DNA of 64,000 nucleotides from NCBI RefSeq assembly GCF_037577855.1, contig NZ_JBAKFX010000014.1:1-64000 (forward strand), read 5' to 3'. Positions 16,525 through 26,073 of this stretch are shown piece by piece. Both the position numbers and the translations under genes were made by a program. The stretch's first letter is position 1. The number at the start of each line of letters is the position of its first letter. The notes below the pieces were generated by a model, which saw only the letters and a list, made by a program, of their open reading frames with translations, searched no databases and had not been told where the DNA came from. Source of the DNA: Dethiothermospora halolimnae. GTDB taxonomy: Bacteria; Bacillota; Clostridia; Tissierellales; VENL01.

Positions 16525-18960
16525 ATGTTATCAATGTTATCAAATTTATGCTTAAGTAATAAAACGGAATATGGTACCAAAGCAAGTGCATTAGGAGAGC
16601 TAATGAAAAGAGGAGAAGAAGTTCCAAATGGTTTTGCATTATCTTCAGAGTTTTTTATAGAGTTTCTCCACTATAATAACTTTCAGTATAGTCCTGAAGA
16701 TTATTTAGCTTATAATGAGGAGATATGTAAAATTATATTAAATGGAGAGTTCTCTTCTGAAATGGAGACAAAACTTCTTAAATTTTTTAAAAATATAAAA
16801 AATAAAGAAGTTCAAGGAAAATACGCAGTAAGATCTTCGGCATTACATGAAGATAATGATATGTATAGTATGGCAGGGATGTTTTCATCATTTATAAACT
16901 TAAATTCTTTTGAAAAAATTAAAATATCTATAAAGAAGTGTTATGCTTCGTTATTTAGTGACAAAGTTATAGCATATTTGGTAAATAACAATTTAGATTT
17001 CAAAGAGTTAAAAATGGGTGTAATAGTACAGCATTTTGTTATAGGTGATTATTCAGGAGTGAATTTTTCAGTAGATACTATTAATATGGATAGAGATATA
17101 ATGCACATTAATGTTGTAGAGGGATTATGCGATAATTATGTCAGTGGTAGATCAAGTTCAGCTTTTTATAAAATAAATAAAAAAACTGGTGACATATTAG
17201 ATGAAAGTATTCCAGAAAAGTTTCTTTCTCCATCAAAGGATAGCATAGGTAGGCTATATAAAGTAACTTTAAAAATAGAAAAAATCTTTGGCAAATATCA
17301 AGATATAGAATGGACTATTAGAGATAACAAGATTTATATACTTCAAGCTAGACCTATTACAACCTTTAAAACTAAATCTTTTAAAGTAATGTGGGAAAAT
17401 GAAGACGAGAGTAAGTACACCTGGTATAGGGAATGTGATAAGCCCTACCAATCTTTAATTAATGAACTAAACTTAATACAAGGTGAGGCTTTAAATAAAG
17501 GGTTTTATGCTACAGGGTTCCGAGATTTTTATACTGAGTATTGTGTTCAAAATGGCTACTTCTTTTATAGAGATAAAGAAATGATAAATAGTAAGGAGCA
17601 AGAACAAAACTTTTTAAAAAAAATAGAAAAATTACACGGTCACTATAAGAATATATTTCAAGATGTTTTATTACCAGAATTATTACTCCTTAAAAAGGAT
17701 TTAGATAGCTATATATCAAGGGAGTTATCTCCAGAGGAGGTACTAGTATTTTTTGAAAAATCAATAGAATATATGAAATTTTTAGCCTCAAACCATTGTC
17801 CAGTTACCCATGGATGTGATTATCTAGATATTTTTATGGAGTACTATAAAAATATAACTGATGATTTCAATGTAGATGATTTTTACGATTTGGTATTTAA
17901 CATTAGTATACTAAATAAAGAAAGAGAATTATATGCAAAAATGGCTAATGAAATTAACTCAAATCCAATTCTTAATGAAATGTTTAAAGCTTGCCCATAT
18001 AATGAACTTCTATATGCTAGACTTAAGAAGGTTTTTGAAAGTAAAAAATTACTCCAGTTAATAGAAGAGTATACATCACTATTTGGAATTTGTAATTTAG
18101 ATAGTGAGGTTAATAGTCCTTATCTAGAGCCTTTATTAATGGAAGCCCCTTTTAAAATAGTAGGACATATACGAGGATTTTTAAATTTTACTAATGAAAA
18201 TTTTAAAGATTCTATAGATGATTCCATAAAAAATAAGAACAGAATCAAATCTAGTATATTAAGTAAATTAGATAAAGAAAAAGGAAAAGACTTTTTAAAG
18301 AAACTTAATTTAGCCCAAAAAGCATATTTAGCAAGGGATAATCATCATTATTACTTTGAACGTATGACAAAATCATATTTACGTCTAGCATTAGTAGAGG
18401 TTCAAAAGATATTAATGAAAAATGACAAAATAAGACATAAAGAAGATATATATTTTCTTACTGTCAATGAAATTAAAGATACATTATTAAATGATAGTAA
18501 TTTTAAAGATATTGTAAATGAAAGAAAAGAGATTTTTAATTATCAAAATAAATTATTTGCACCACCTACTATTGGAAAAGAATATGTTAAAAAAATTAAC
18601 TCTATAGATGAAAAACAGTTCAAAAGTGGTATAAGGGAACAGACCGTACTTTTAAAGGGGCTTTCGGGATTAAGAAAAAAGATTAAATCAAAGGTTAAAT
18701 TGGGCATGCCTACCTATTTAGAAGAAGAGTGTATATTAGTAGTACCCTTTACACGCTGTGGAGAACTTGAGCCCATAGTTAACAATGTAAAAGGCATTAT
18801 TGTAGAGGTGGGTTCTCCCTTTGAACATCTAGGAATTCTTGCTAGAGAAATGAATATACCAGTTATATATAATGTTAAAAATGCAATGAGTATTCTTAAA
18901 GAAGGAGATGAAGTGGAGTTAGATGGATTTGTAGGGGAAGTTAAAATAATAAAAAAGTAA
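16525..18960 (+). CDS. PEP synthase / rifampicin phosphotransferase-like dikinase
   Basis: An 811-residue enzyme with the two hallmark ends of the PEP-synthase/pyruvate-phosphate-dikinase/Rph family. The N-terminal ATP-grasp domain (about 1-290) shows GTKASALGELMKRG, YAVRSSALHEDND, MGVIVQHFV and the ATP-site stretch DIEWTIRDNKIYILQARPIT. The C-terminal swivelling phospho-His domain (about 735-811) contains SPFEHLGILAREMNIPVI, where H768 would carry the phosphate; the usual SHAAI is replaced by EHLGI. The middle of about 440 residues is poorly conserved. Such enzymes phosphorylate a small molecule through a His intermediate, sometimes an antibiotic (Rph). Single gene with its own promoter, between pseudogenes; substrate not predictable. 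Confidence 0.75.
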   Translation: MLSMLSNLCLSNKTEYGTKASALGELMKRGEEVPNGFALSSEFFIEFLHYNNFQYSPEDYLAYNEEICKIILNGEFSSEMETKLLKFFKNIKNKEVQGKYAVRSSALHEDNDMYSMAGMFSSFINLNSFEKIKISIKKCYASLFSDKVIAYLVNNNLDFKELKMGVIVQHFVIGDYSGVNFSVDTINMDRDIMHINVVEGLCDNYVSGRSSSAFYKINKKTGDILDESIPEKFLSPSKDSIGRLYKVTLKIEKIFGKYQDIEWTIRDNKIYILQARPITTFKTKSFKVMWENEDESKYTWYRECDKPYQSLINELNLIQGEALNKGFYATGFRDFYTEYCVQNGYFFYRDKEMINSKEQEQNFLKKIEKLHGHYKNIFQDVLLPELLLLKKDLDSYISRELSPEEVLVFFEKSIEYMKFLASNHCPVTHGCDYLDIFMEYYKNITDDFNVDDFYDLVFNISILNKERELYAKMANEINSNPILNEMFKACPYNELLYARLKKVFESKKLLQLIEEYTSLFGICNLDSEVNSPYLEPLLMEAPFKIVGHIRGFLNFTNENFKDSIDDSIKNKNRIKSSILSKLDKEKGKDFLKKLNLAQKAYLARDNHHYYFERMTKSYLRLALVEVQKILMKNDKIRHKEDIYFLTVNEIKDTLLNDSNFKDIVNERKEIFNYQNKLFAPPTIGKEYVKKINSIDEKQFKSGIREQTVLLKGLSGLRKKIKSKVKLGMPTYLEEECILVVPFTRCGELEPIVNNVKGIIVEVGSPFEHLGILAREMNIPVIYNVKNAMSILKEGDEVELDGFVGEVKIIKK

Positions 18961-18976
18961 ATTAAACATTATAAAA

Positions 18977-19076
18977 AGTTTACATATGGATTTAGTGTAG
19001 ATGAGCTATGTAAAGAATATTATCTTTCCGAGAGTAGTATAAGGAGGATAATTAGAAGTGAAAAATCGGTCAGTTA
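18977..19076 (+). pseudogene. Duplicate 3' part of the CD3324-type gene
   Basis: About 140 bases, from 18977 through the hairpin at 19082-19112, match 13613-13750 with only about three mismatches. The frame still encodes the helix-turn-helix end (VDELCKEYYLSESSIRR) and ends in the same stop, but the first two thirds and the start codon are missing. It begins 17 bases after the stop of the PEP-synthase-like gene. Confidence 0.85.
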
Positions 19077-19081
19077 ATGAT

Positions 19082-19113
19082 AAAACCAACAGGGCAGTAT
19101 TCTGTTGGTTTTA
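19082..19113 (+). terminator. Terminator (copy of 13719-13750)
   Basis: AAAACCAACAG pairs with CTGTTGGTTTT, base-for-base the same as the copy behind the intact CD3324-type gene. It now serves the PEP-synthase-like transcript. Confidence 0.8.
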
Positions 19114-19403
19114 TTTATATACTATACTACTACTATACTAAAGGGGACAGTTCATTTAAAAACACTTAATATGTAAATTAAAATGTTGGGCATAATATCA
19201 TCTATTTCTAGATTATTAAATTAAGAGAGAAAATTAAATTCCATTAAGAATCATTTATGCAGATGAAGAAATATGTAAATGATGGTATAATTTAATAGAG
19301 GTATATTTTCTTCCGAATACCTAATGTTGTTTATAAGTTACATGTATAATAAAAATAAGCTAAATAGAAATTTAAAATATTAATGATAAGTGAGGTGTAA
19401 ACA
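19114..19403. other. Intergenic stretch before the acetyltransferase gene
   Basis: AT-rich, no gene. GGGGACAGTTCATTTA at 19143-19158 recurs at 21350-21364, close to another fragment of the same CD3324-GNAT module. A GTGAGGTGTAAACA ribosome site leads into the acetyltransferase. Confidence 0.5.
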
Positions 19404-20258
19404 ATGATAAAAAGAGTTAATAAACTTGAGGAAGTACTTGATTTTGCATGGAAATTAAGTCAAGATAATTTGCATGCTAGTTATCCAAGAAGAAAATCAA
19501 TGAAAAAGATTAAGGAAGATATTAAGAAAGCTATCAGTGGAGATAATGAGAATATAGTAGCTTGCTATCATGAAGATGTATTATATGGAGTTTGTATTTA
19601 TGTTTGGGAAAGTGATAAAAAATATGCACAAACGATGCAATTTTTAATAAGGGAAGATTATGAACAAACTGCAGATGAATTGATTGATTACATAAGTAAG
19701 CAATTAGCTGGTTATGAACTATTTATAGGGGTGCCTTTTACAAATAAAAGTGCAAACAAATATTTTAAGAAAAAGAATATTGAATGTATCGAATCTAGTA
19801 TTGATACCAGACTTTATAATTTAGAAATCCCTATAAATGGAAAACATGATTGTATAGAAAAAATTACTGAAAGTAATTTTGAAGAATATGCTATATTCCA
19901 TGACAAACATGCTATTTCTTGGGGAATATATTATAATAGTAAAAACTTGCAAGAGGATATAGATCATTTTCGAGTATTTGCTTTTAGGAAAGATAAGGAG
20001 ATTCATGCAAGTATTTTTGTTAAGACTGGAAAAGATGGTGCAACAGTGTTTGGATTATTTATTGATAAAAAATATGAGAATAATGGTATTGGAAATATGT
20101 TGATTAATAAAATGTTAATGGAATTATATAATGAATTTGGCCCAATAAAGGAAATAGTATATTTTATTGAAGAGGATTGTACTAAAGAATTAAAAGCAGC
20201 TTTGACAGCAGGTTTTGAGATTAAGGATAAATATAGGTGTTATAAATATATATTATAG
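19404..20258 (+). CDS. GNAT-family N-acetyltransferase
   Basis: A 284-residue protein with a C-terminal GNAT domain. The N-terminal half (about 1-130) looks like a degenerate acetyltransferase fold; the second half contains FGLFIDKKYENNGIGNMLINKM, the acetyl-CoA pyrophosphate-binding motif A (Q/R-x-x-G-x-G/A). The substrate is unknown. Fragments of close relatives occur at 13858-13975 (N-terminus) and 21439-21561 (C-terminus), so this is the only intact copy of a family multiplied here. Confidence 0.8.
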   Translation: MIKRVNKLEEVLDFAWKLSQDNLHASYPRRKSMKKIKEDIKKAISGDNENIVACYHEDVLYGVCIYVWESDKKYAQTMQFLIREDYEQTADELIDYISKQLAGYELFIGVPFTNKSANKYFKKKNIECIESSIDTRLYNLEIPINGKHDCIEKITESNFEEYAIFHDKHAISWGIYYNSKNLQEDIDHFRVFAFRKDKEIHASIFVKTGKDGATVFGLFIDKKYENNGIGNMLINKMLMELYNEFGPIKEIVYFIEEDCTKELKAALTAGFEIKDKYRCYKYIL

Positions 20259-20378
20259 GTTTTGAATAGGACGATTATTTAATATAGAATATGAAGAAAG
20301 AGTTTATAATCCAGGTATAATTTTATATTAATTTTTGTTAGTAATGGATAAAAATTAATGAATTGGGAGTGTAAGAGT

Positions 20379-20882
20379 ATGGAAAGTAAAAAGCAGTATA
20401 ACATGACTATAATTCTGTTTGCGGTATATTTTTCAATCTTAATATGGATTCTTTTATTTAAAATGAAATTTTCAATTAATGAAATTTATAAAAATAGGAA
20501 TATTAATTTAATTCCTTTTTCTGGATCAGTAATTATAAATGGAAAAATATATATTAACGAAATAATAAGTAACATACTTATATTTATTCCTATTGGTATC
20601 TATACATGTATGTTAAAGGCAAGCTGGTCTTTTATTAAAAAAATTGCACTATCCTTTTTTATTAGTTTAGCAATTGAAGTTTTACAATTTATTTTTGCTT
20701 TAGGTACGACAGATATAACAGACCTTTTAGGTAATACTTTAGGTGGAATAGTGGGGATTGGAACATTCTTGTTATTATCTAAATTGCTTAAAAATAAAAC
20801 TGTTAAAGTAATAAATATACTTGCTTTAATTGCTACAGTTGGATTAGTTGGCCTTTTATCAATGCTAATATTATTAAACTAA
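20379..20882 (+). CDS. VanZ-like membrane protein
   Basis: A 167-residue protein with four to five membrane segments. It shows the VanZ pattern: a first helix ending ILLFK, then NINLIPFSG, a helix starting NILIFIPIGIY, SLAIEVLQFIF, and the DITDLLGNTLGGIVG stretch. VanZ confers low-level teicoplanin resistance by an unknown mechanism, but most homologues have no known role. Start ATG 20379 follows GGGAGTG. Confidence 0.82.
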   Translation: MESKKQYNMTIILFAVYFSILIWILLFKMKFSINEIYKNRNINLIPFSGSVIINGKIYINEIISNILIFIPIGIYTCMLKASWSFIKKIALSFFISLAIEVLQFIFALGTTDITDLLGNTLGGIVGIGTFLLLSKLLKNKTVKVINILALIATVGLVGLLSMLILLN

Positions 20883-20961
20883 AACAATTTCACTTTATCA
20901 GGGTAATTACAAATATAATTTTGTACTGAACAATTAGTTGTTTTTTTGATTAATACAATGT

Positions 20962-21338
20962 GAAGATGGAAAAGAAACAATGTATTTATATGTTGTAATG
21001 CCAAAGGCAGAAGAATATCTCTGGGTAGAAGAAAGGATGGATATTCCTAAAGGAAATATAGAGGAATATAAGTTTCATAGCGAGAAGTTAGAAGAAAACC
21101 GCAGAATTAGAATGTATACACCGCAGGGGTATAAAAAAATGGTGAACCATATGAATTTTACTTAAATACAGGAATTCTTGAATCAAAAGATACTATGATT
21201 GATGTTAATATAAAACTAAGAGGCATGCTAAAATCAAAGGTATATGAAGTTAAATATGAAGATTTTAAAGGTGGACATGATTATTTATGTTGGGGAGAGA
21301 CACTGGCAAATGGTTTAATTTCGTTGATGAGTTACTAA
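20962..21338 (+). pseudogene. Enterochelin esterase-like hydrolase, internally deleted
   Basis: The first part (MYLYVVMPKAEEYLWVEERM through MYTPQGYKKM) is the end of the N-terminal domain and start of the hydrolase domain of an IroD/Fes-type esterase. At about 21135 the frame changes and the text resumes with GEPYEFYLNTGILESKDTM, then FKGGHDYLCWGETLANGLI, the C-terminal catalytic-His region of the same family. The piece carrying the nucleophile serine is gone. Confidence 0.75.
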
Positions 21339-21382
21339 AAGATAGGTAAGGGACAGTTCATTTAGAAGTAAAGTTTTGTTTT

Positions 21383-21561
21383 ATGTATAAGAAATATTAT
21401 CTTTCGGAGAGTAGTATAAAGAGGATAATTAGAAGTAATTTGGTGAAATAAAAGAAATTGCATATTTTATTGATGAGAGCTGTACTAATGAATTAAATCC
21501 AGATTTCACTATAGGTTTTAAGATTGAGCATAAATATAGATGCCATAAATATATTTTTTAA
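21383..21561 (+). pseudogene. Fused fragments: CD3324-type HTH end and GNAT C-terminus
   Basis: Bases 21383-21436 encode the HTH end (KKYYLSESSIKRIIRS) of the CD3324-type protein, and from about 21439 another frame gives the C-terminus of the GNAT at 19404 (EIKEIAYFIDESCTNEL, then KYRCHKYIF). Everything between has been deleted, so this is a third, collapsed copy of a CD3324-GNAT gene pair. Confidence 0.75.
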
Positions 21562-21631
21562 TAGGATAAATCATTAGTTAATAAAAGTCTACAATTCTTT
21601 TGTATTATAAACATATTAAAGTTATATAACT

Positions 21632-21669
21632 AAAAAATCACCTACAAATTAATTTGTAGGTGATTTTTT
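21632..21669. terminator. Perfect palindromic terminator
   Basis: AAAAAATCACCTACAAATT (21632-21650) is followed directly by its exact complement (21651-21669), giving A and T runs on both sides, so it can stop transcription from either direction. Confidence 0.85.
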
Positions 21670-21845
21670 AGTTCACAAAAGATATATATATTAAAGCTGT
21701 AAGATAAAAAACAATAAATACAATTACAACTTATTGTAATAAAATCATTTATTTGTGAATATGTCATTTTAATAATATAATTATTATATCACTAAAAGTA
21801 AATATTAAAAGTTCATATTGTATTAAGTATAAATGGAGGTTAGAT

Positions 21846-23948
21846 ATGAAATTTAGAATAGCTATTATAATATTATTAATACCGTTATTAACAGGATGTT
21901 CCGGGGATGAAAAAGACGTTGAAAATACGAATGTTATAGTAAGTGAAGCTAGTAAAGAAATAAACAACGAAAGTATAAATGAGGATTTGAACAATAAAAA
22001 GAATCGAGATAATAAGGTAATGGAAAATAAAGGAGATCATGAATCTTCAACTAAATCTACTGAAGATGATTGGTTTGTTGGTGCCATAAACGATAATCTG
22101 AAAATACATATGAAACTAGATATGAAGGGTAATAAAATAAGTGGAAAATATTATTATGATAAATATAAAAAAGATATTATTATATCAGGTTATAGAGACG
22201 GAAATATCTTTTCAGTAGGGACTAAGGACTCTAAAGAGACAATTGAAGGTATGTTTATATCTGATAATCTTATTGAAGGTATCTGGACTGATGGAGATGT
22301 GACATATCCAATATATTTAATGAACGATAAAGACAGTAGTTTAATACCTAAAAAACCCAATAATACTTTGATGGAGTGGAAAGGCAATTGGCAAGGAGGA
22401 AACTCAGGATATTATAGAGGTTCTAGATTAATCATAGAACCTATTTTTAATAATTTAATAAAATTTGATTTATCAGCCTTTAATGGAACTCGCTTAGGAG
22501 GACTATCTTCTTTTGCAGTTGTTGAGAATAATATTGCCACATTTATAGGGGAAGAGGGGATAAAATACATATTTACATTAAACAATGAAGGGAATATAAA
22601 GTTAAATAGTGATGATTATAGCTATTACTGTGGTGCAGGTGTTTCCTTTGATTCTATTTATACTAAAAAAGATTTTACAATAGCCCCACCTACAGCAAAA
22701 GAAGTTGGTTTAGTTTATTCCAAAGAACAGGAAGATATTTTCAAAAACCTTACTGGGGAATATTATCGCAATTTCATAGAGGTTGCACAGTTTTTTTCAG
22801 AAGAAGAAGATTTAGATGGGATAGGAGCAAATGTAAGAACCTTTGGCTTACTTAGTTATCCCGATGCAGCAATAGTAATGATAAATCAACAGGAAAATTT
22901 AATTAAGGCTGCAGTACATGGTTTAGACGGGATATATTATTTTTCCAATAGTGAAGACTATGGGGAGCCACCAGAAACTATAAAAGAATGGGCTAAAGGT
23001 CAAGAGATTATAATATGTGAAAATAAATATAAACAAAACAAGAGTAATATTAGCATTAATCCACCTAAGAAATATATAGATTTTATGAAGAAAAGGGATA
23101 AAAGCAATGATATAGCTCTCTATGCTAAGGAAGATATAAATGGAGATGGAGATTATGAAGTGATTTTAGCATCAGGAATTAATAGTGACAAAGAAGAACT
23201 AGGATATATAGAACATATTTATATATTGAAGGAAGATAGTCAGGGGAATCTTAAACAGCTAGGGGATAACTTAGCAAGGTCAGGATATTCCATTTACCAA
23301 GTGAGACTTATAGAACTTAATAACTCTTCTAAGAAATATATATACTGTGGCTTAACAAATGGAGTTAGTTTAAGAGGATTTAGTATATTTGAGTTATCAG
23401 AGGACAAACCTAAAATGATAGCCTATAGTGCCTCTGCTACTGGATCAGGCTTTGATGAGCTAAAAGATTTTAATGGTGATGGTAAATTTGATGGATATGT
23501 ACAGAATAGATCAAGTTATGATGTCCTATATTATGAAATTAAGAACACATATATACTTAAAAATGATGAATTTGTACTTGATAAAACATGGGTGGATGTA
23601 CCCGAATATCCAGAAAATATTAAAGATATTATAATACAGTATATGTCTCTTAGGGTTTTAAATAATGGTAAATCACCGGAGATTGACAAAAGGTTATCAC
23701 AAATGTGTACATACGATAAGGCTGAGGATATTGATATACCAGAAAGTTCAACATATACAGTACTTTATAACACAATAATGGGAAATGATAAGGGAATCGA
23801 AATTAATATTGAAGAAGAGGATAATATAGCAAAGACAGTAGCTACATTTAGTGATAATGATATTAAGTATAAATATATATTTAGGCTAATAAAAATAGAA
23901 AATAGATGGGTTATTGATGATATTAAGAATCTTAGTGAAAATTTATAA
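21846..23948 (+). CDS. Large lipoprotein with EF-hand-like/FG-GAP-type motifs, function unknown
   Basis: A 700-residue predicted lipoprotein: MKFRIAIIILLIPLLTGCSG carries a lipobox (LTGC), so it is anchored outside the membrane. A charged linker (about 25-75) leads to a region with beta-rich repeats (GNKISGKYYYDKYKKD, IIISGYRDG). Two calcium-loop-like motifs, DINGDGDYEVIL near residue 428 and DFNGDGKFDGYV near 540, resemble FG-GAP/VCBS-type repeats of outer-surface propellers. No catalytic motif is seen. Possibly a sensor or structural protein; the nearest genes give no strong hint. Confidence 0.7.
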   Translation: MKFRIAIIILLIPLLTGCSGDEKDVENTNVIVSEASKEINNESINEDLNNKKNRDNKVMENKGDHESSTKSTEDDWFVGAINDNLKIHMKLDMKGNKISGKYYYDKYKKDIIISGYRDGNIFSVGTKDSKETIEGMFISDNLIEGIWTDGDVTYPIYLMNDKDSSLIPKKPNNTLMEWKGNWQGGNSGYYRGSRLIIEPIFNNLIKFDLSAFNGTRLGGLSSFAVVENNIATFIGEEGIKYIFTLNNEGNIKLNSDDYSYYCGAGVSFDSIYTKKDFTIAPPTAKEVGLVYSKEQEDIFKNLTGEYYRNFIEVAQFFSEEEDLDGIGANVRTFGLLSYPDAAIVMINQQENLIKAAVHGLDGIYYFSNSEDYGEPPETIKEWAKGQEIIICENKYKQNKSNISINPPKKYIDFMKKRDKSNDIALYAKEDINGDGDYEVILASGINSDKEELGYIEHIYILKEDSQGNLKQLGDNLARSGYSIYQVRLIELNNSSKKYIYCGLTNGVSLRGFSIFELSEDKPKMIAYSASATGSGFDELKDFNGDGKFDGYVQNRSSYDVLYYEIKNTYILKNDEFVLDKTWVDVPEYPENIKDIIIQYMSLRVLNNGKSPEIDKRLSQMCTYDKAEDIDIPESSTYTVLYNTIMGNDKGIEINIEEEDNIAKTVATFSDNDIKYKYIFRLIKIENRWVIDDIKNLSENL

Positions 23949-24063
23949 GTTGCTGTATGATACTATATGGAACAAATGAGTTAAGAAAAGGGATGATAAA
24001 AAAAGTCAATTTATCTTTTTACCAATAAAGTATAATATTATTAAAGTTATGGAGGGATAAATT

Positions 24064-24930
24064 ATGGATTATTTTTTAAGAGTGCAAAGGGCCATTGATT
24101 TTATTGAAGAAAATTTAAAAGAAGATATTAGTTTAGAAGAAATATCAAACCAAGCATACTCTTCAGTATCTCATTTTTATAGGATGTTTCAAATCACCAC
24201 AGGAAGTTCTATTAAAGGTTATGTTCAAAATAGGAGGTTAAGTCAAGCAGCCTATGAATTATTGACAACTGAAAAAAGAGTTATAGATATAGGTCTTGAT
24301 TATCAATTTAATGGGGAAGAAACTTTTATAAGAGCCTTTACTAAAGTATTTGGCATTACTCCTGGGAAATATCGCAAATCAGGAAATGTAGATGATTTAT
24401 TAACTAAAATAACTTTAAATAAACATGATATTATATTAAAAAAAGGAGACGTTGATATGGAACCGAAGTTTATAAAGAAGGAATTTAAACTTATTGGAGT
24501 CGAAGGTGAAGTGAATTTTAGTGGTAATTTTGTTAAAACTATAGACTCGTTACAAAAAGAACTCTTTGATAAGCTTGATAGTATAAGAGATATAAACAAT
24601 ACAAATGCTTTTATAGCCTATTGGTATTATAAAAGTAACGGAACCAATAAAGAACCTTTATGTTATTACTTTGCAGCAGTTGAAGTAGATAATATGGAAA
24701 GCATACCGAAGGGTTTGGTCTCTAAAATAATACCAGAAAGTAACTATGCTGTTTTTAATGAAAAAAGACGGGGAGAAATTGCAGGGCCCAATGGATATGC
24801 TTACAAAGTATGGCTTCCTACTTCTGATAAAGAATTAAATGAACATATACCAGGGGATTTTGAAGTTTATTCAGATATAAATAATATAGGAGCTGATACT
24901 CCATGTGAAATATATATACCTATAAAATGA
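24064..24930 (+). CDS. AraC-family regulator with GyrI-like effector domain
   Basis: A 288-residue regulator. The N-terminal AraC double helix-turn-helix (about 1-105) includes SVSHFYRMFQITTGSSIKGYVQNRRLSQAA and the second helix pair ending FGITPGKYRKSG. The C-terminal half (about 135-288) is a GyrI/SOUL-type effector-binding domain with KFIKKEFKLIGVEG and YAVFNEKRRG near its start and end. Members bind small hydrophobic drugs. A similar gene lies at 28002. Confidence 0.85.
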   Translation: MDYFLRVQRAIDFIEENLKEDISLEEISNQAYSSVSHFYRMFQITTGSSIKGYVQNRRLSQAAYELLTTEKRVIDIGLDYQFNGEETFIRAFTKVFGITPGKYRKSGNVDDLLTKITLNKHDIILKKGDVDMEPKFIKKEFKLIGVEGEVNFSGNFVKTIDSLQKELFDKLDSIRDINNTNAFIAYWYYKSNGTNKEPLCYYFAAVEVDNMESIPKGLVSKIIPESNYAVFNEKRRGEIAGPNGYAYKVWLPTSDKELNEHIPGDFEVYSDINNIGADTPCEIYIPIK

Positions 24931-25069
24931 TAACAAATTTAACTTGCTTAGGGATAAATAGATAAAAGTGCGGATATAACCCATTAAAATAATAATAAAA
25001 ATCAACCTAGTTTTTGATATAATAAAAATAGAAATATTTAAATTAATTTACAAAAGAGGGGATATAATT

Positions 25070-25978
25070 ATGGAAAGATTAAAGAATCAAAGTAAGTTAA
25101 ATAATGGGGAGTATTATGTAAAAGTAAATGGAATAAAGCACTGGTATAAAATTGCTGGAGCAGAAAAGGAGACAACTCCTATTGTTATAATTCATGGAGG
25201 TCCCGGTGGACATAATTATGTCTTCGAAAGAACTCCTGGACCTAAAATAGAAGAATTTTCTACAGTTATTTACTACGAACAAAGAGGATGTGGCCGTTCA
25301 GACGCCCCTAAAAATCAAGGGGAATATTCTATACCTATACTTATATCAGATTTGGCAGAATTTTGTAAAAAACTAAATATAGATAAGATTATTCCCTTAG
25401 GATTTTCCTTTGGTGGAGAATTGGCATTGGAGTTTGCTTTATCACATCCAGAACTTGTAGAAAGGGTTATAGCTCAGGCACCTTCTATGTTTAGTTACAA
25501 TCAACGGGTTTCATCTACTCAGGTCTATGGATTTCAACAGGTATCAGAGGGAGATATAAAGAAAAAAATAAATGATATAGTTAAGCTAGATATTAATATA
25601 GACGAAAAGTGTTCTAAGATTTGGGAAATTGTAGATTTGAAAACGGTGGACAGGCTTCTTTTCCATAATGGAAAGTATGGAGAGTTTATGAGAAATTTAT
25701 GGCAAGAAAGTAAACTTGTAAATACGGGATTAATGATGGAGGCATTACTAAAGCAACAGTATAAAGGGTTATTAACAGATAGACTTCCAAAGATAAAAGC
25801 TCCTGTGCTTATTATGACTGGACTTTATGACAGGAATGTGGGACTTAACTTAAATAGGGATATGGCAAGCAAGATATCTGATTGCAAATTTGTGATATTT
25901 GATAAAAGTGCCCATTTTCCAGATATAGAGGAAAGTGAAAAGTATGCTAACGAGGTTAAAAAATTTATTTTAGAATGA
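25070..25978 (+). CDS. Proline iminopeptidase-family alpha/beta hydrolase
   Basis: A 302-residue S33-type hydrolase. The oxyanion region IVIIHGGPGGHNYVF and YYEQRGCGRSDAP are signatures of prolyl iminopeptidases; the nucleophile elbow is GFSFGGELAL, the acid Asp is in MTGLYDRNVG and the catalytic His in KSAHFPDIEE. It would cleave N-terminal proline or a related amide or ester. No signal peptide, so cytosolic. Confidence 0.83.
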   Translation: MERLKNQSKLNNGEYYVKVNGIKHWYKIAGAEKETTPIVIIHGGPGGHNYVFERTPGPKIEEFSTVIYYEQRGCGRSDAPKNQGEYSIPILISDLAEFCKKLNIDKIIPLGFSFGGELALEFALSHPELVERVIAQAPSMFSYNQRVSSTQVYGFQQVSEGDIKKKINDIVKLDINIDEKCSKIWEIVDLKTVDRLLFHNGKYGEFMRNLWQESKLVNTGLMMEALLKQQYKGLLTDRLPKIKAPVLIMTGLYDRNVGLNLNRDMASKISDCKFVIFDKSAHFPDIEESEKYANEVKKFILE

Positions 25979-26073
25979 AAGTACTTCGACAATAATATTA
26001 AGTTATAAATCAAAGGTTGTTTCTACAATGGTAACAAAGATTGATAACTAATAAAAAATAGGGAGAAAGACAA

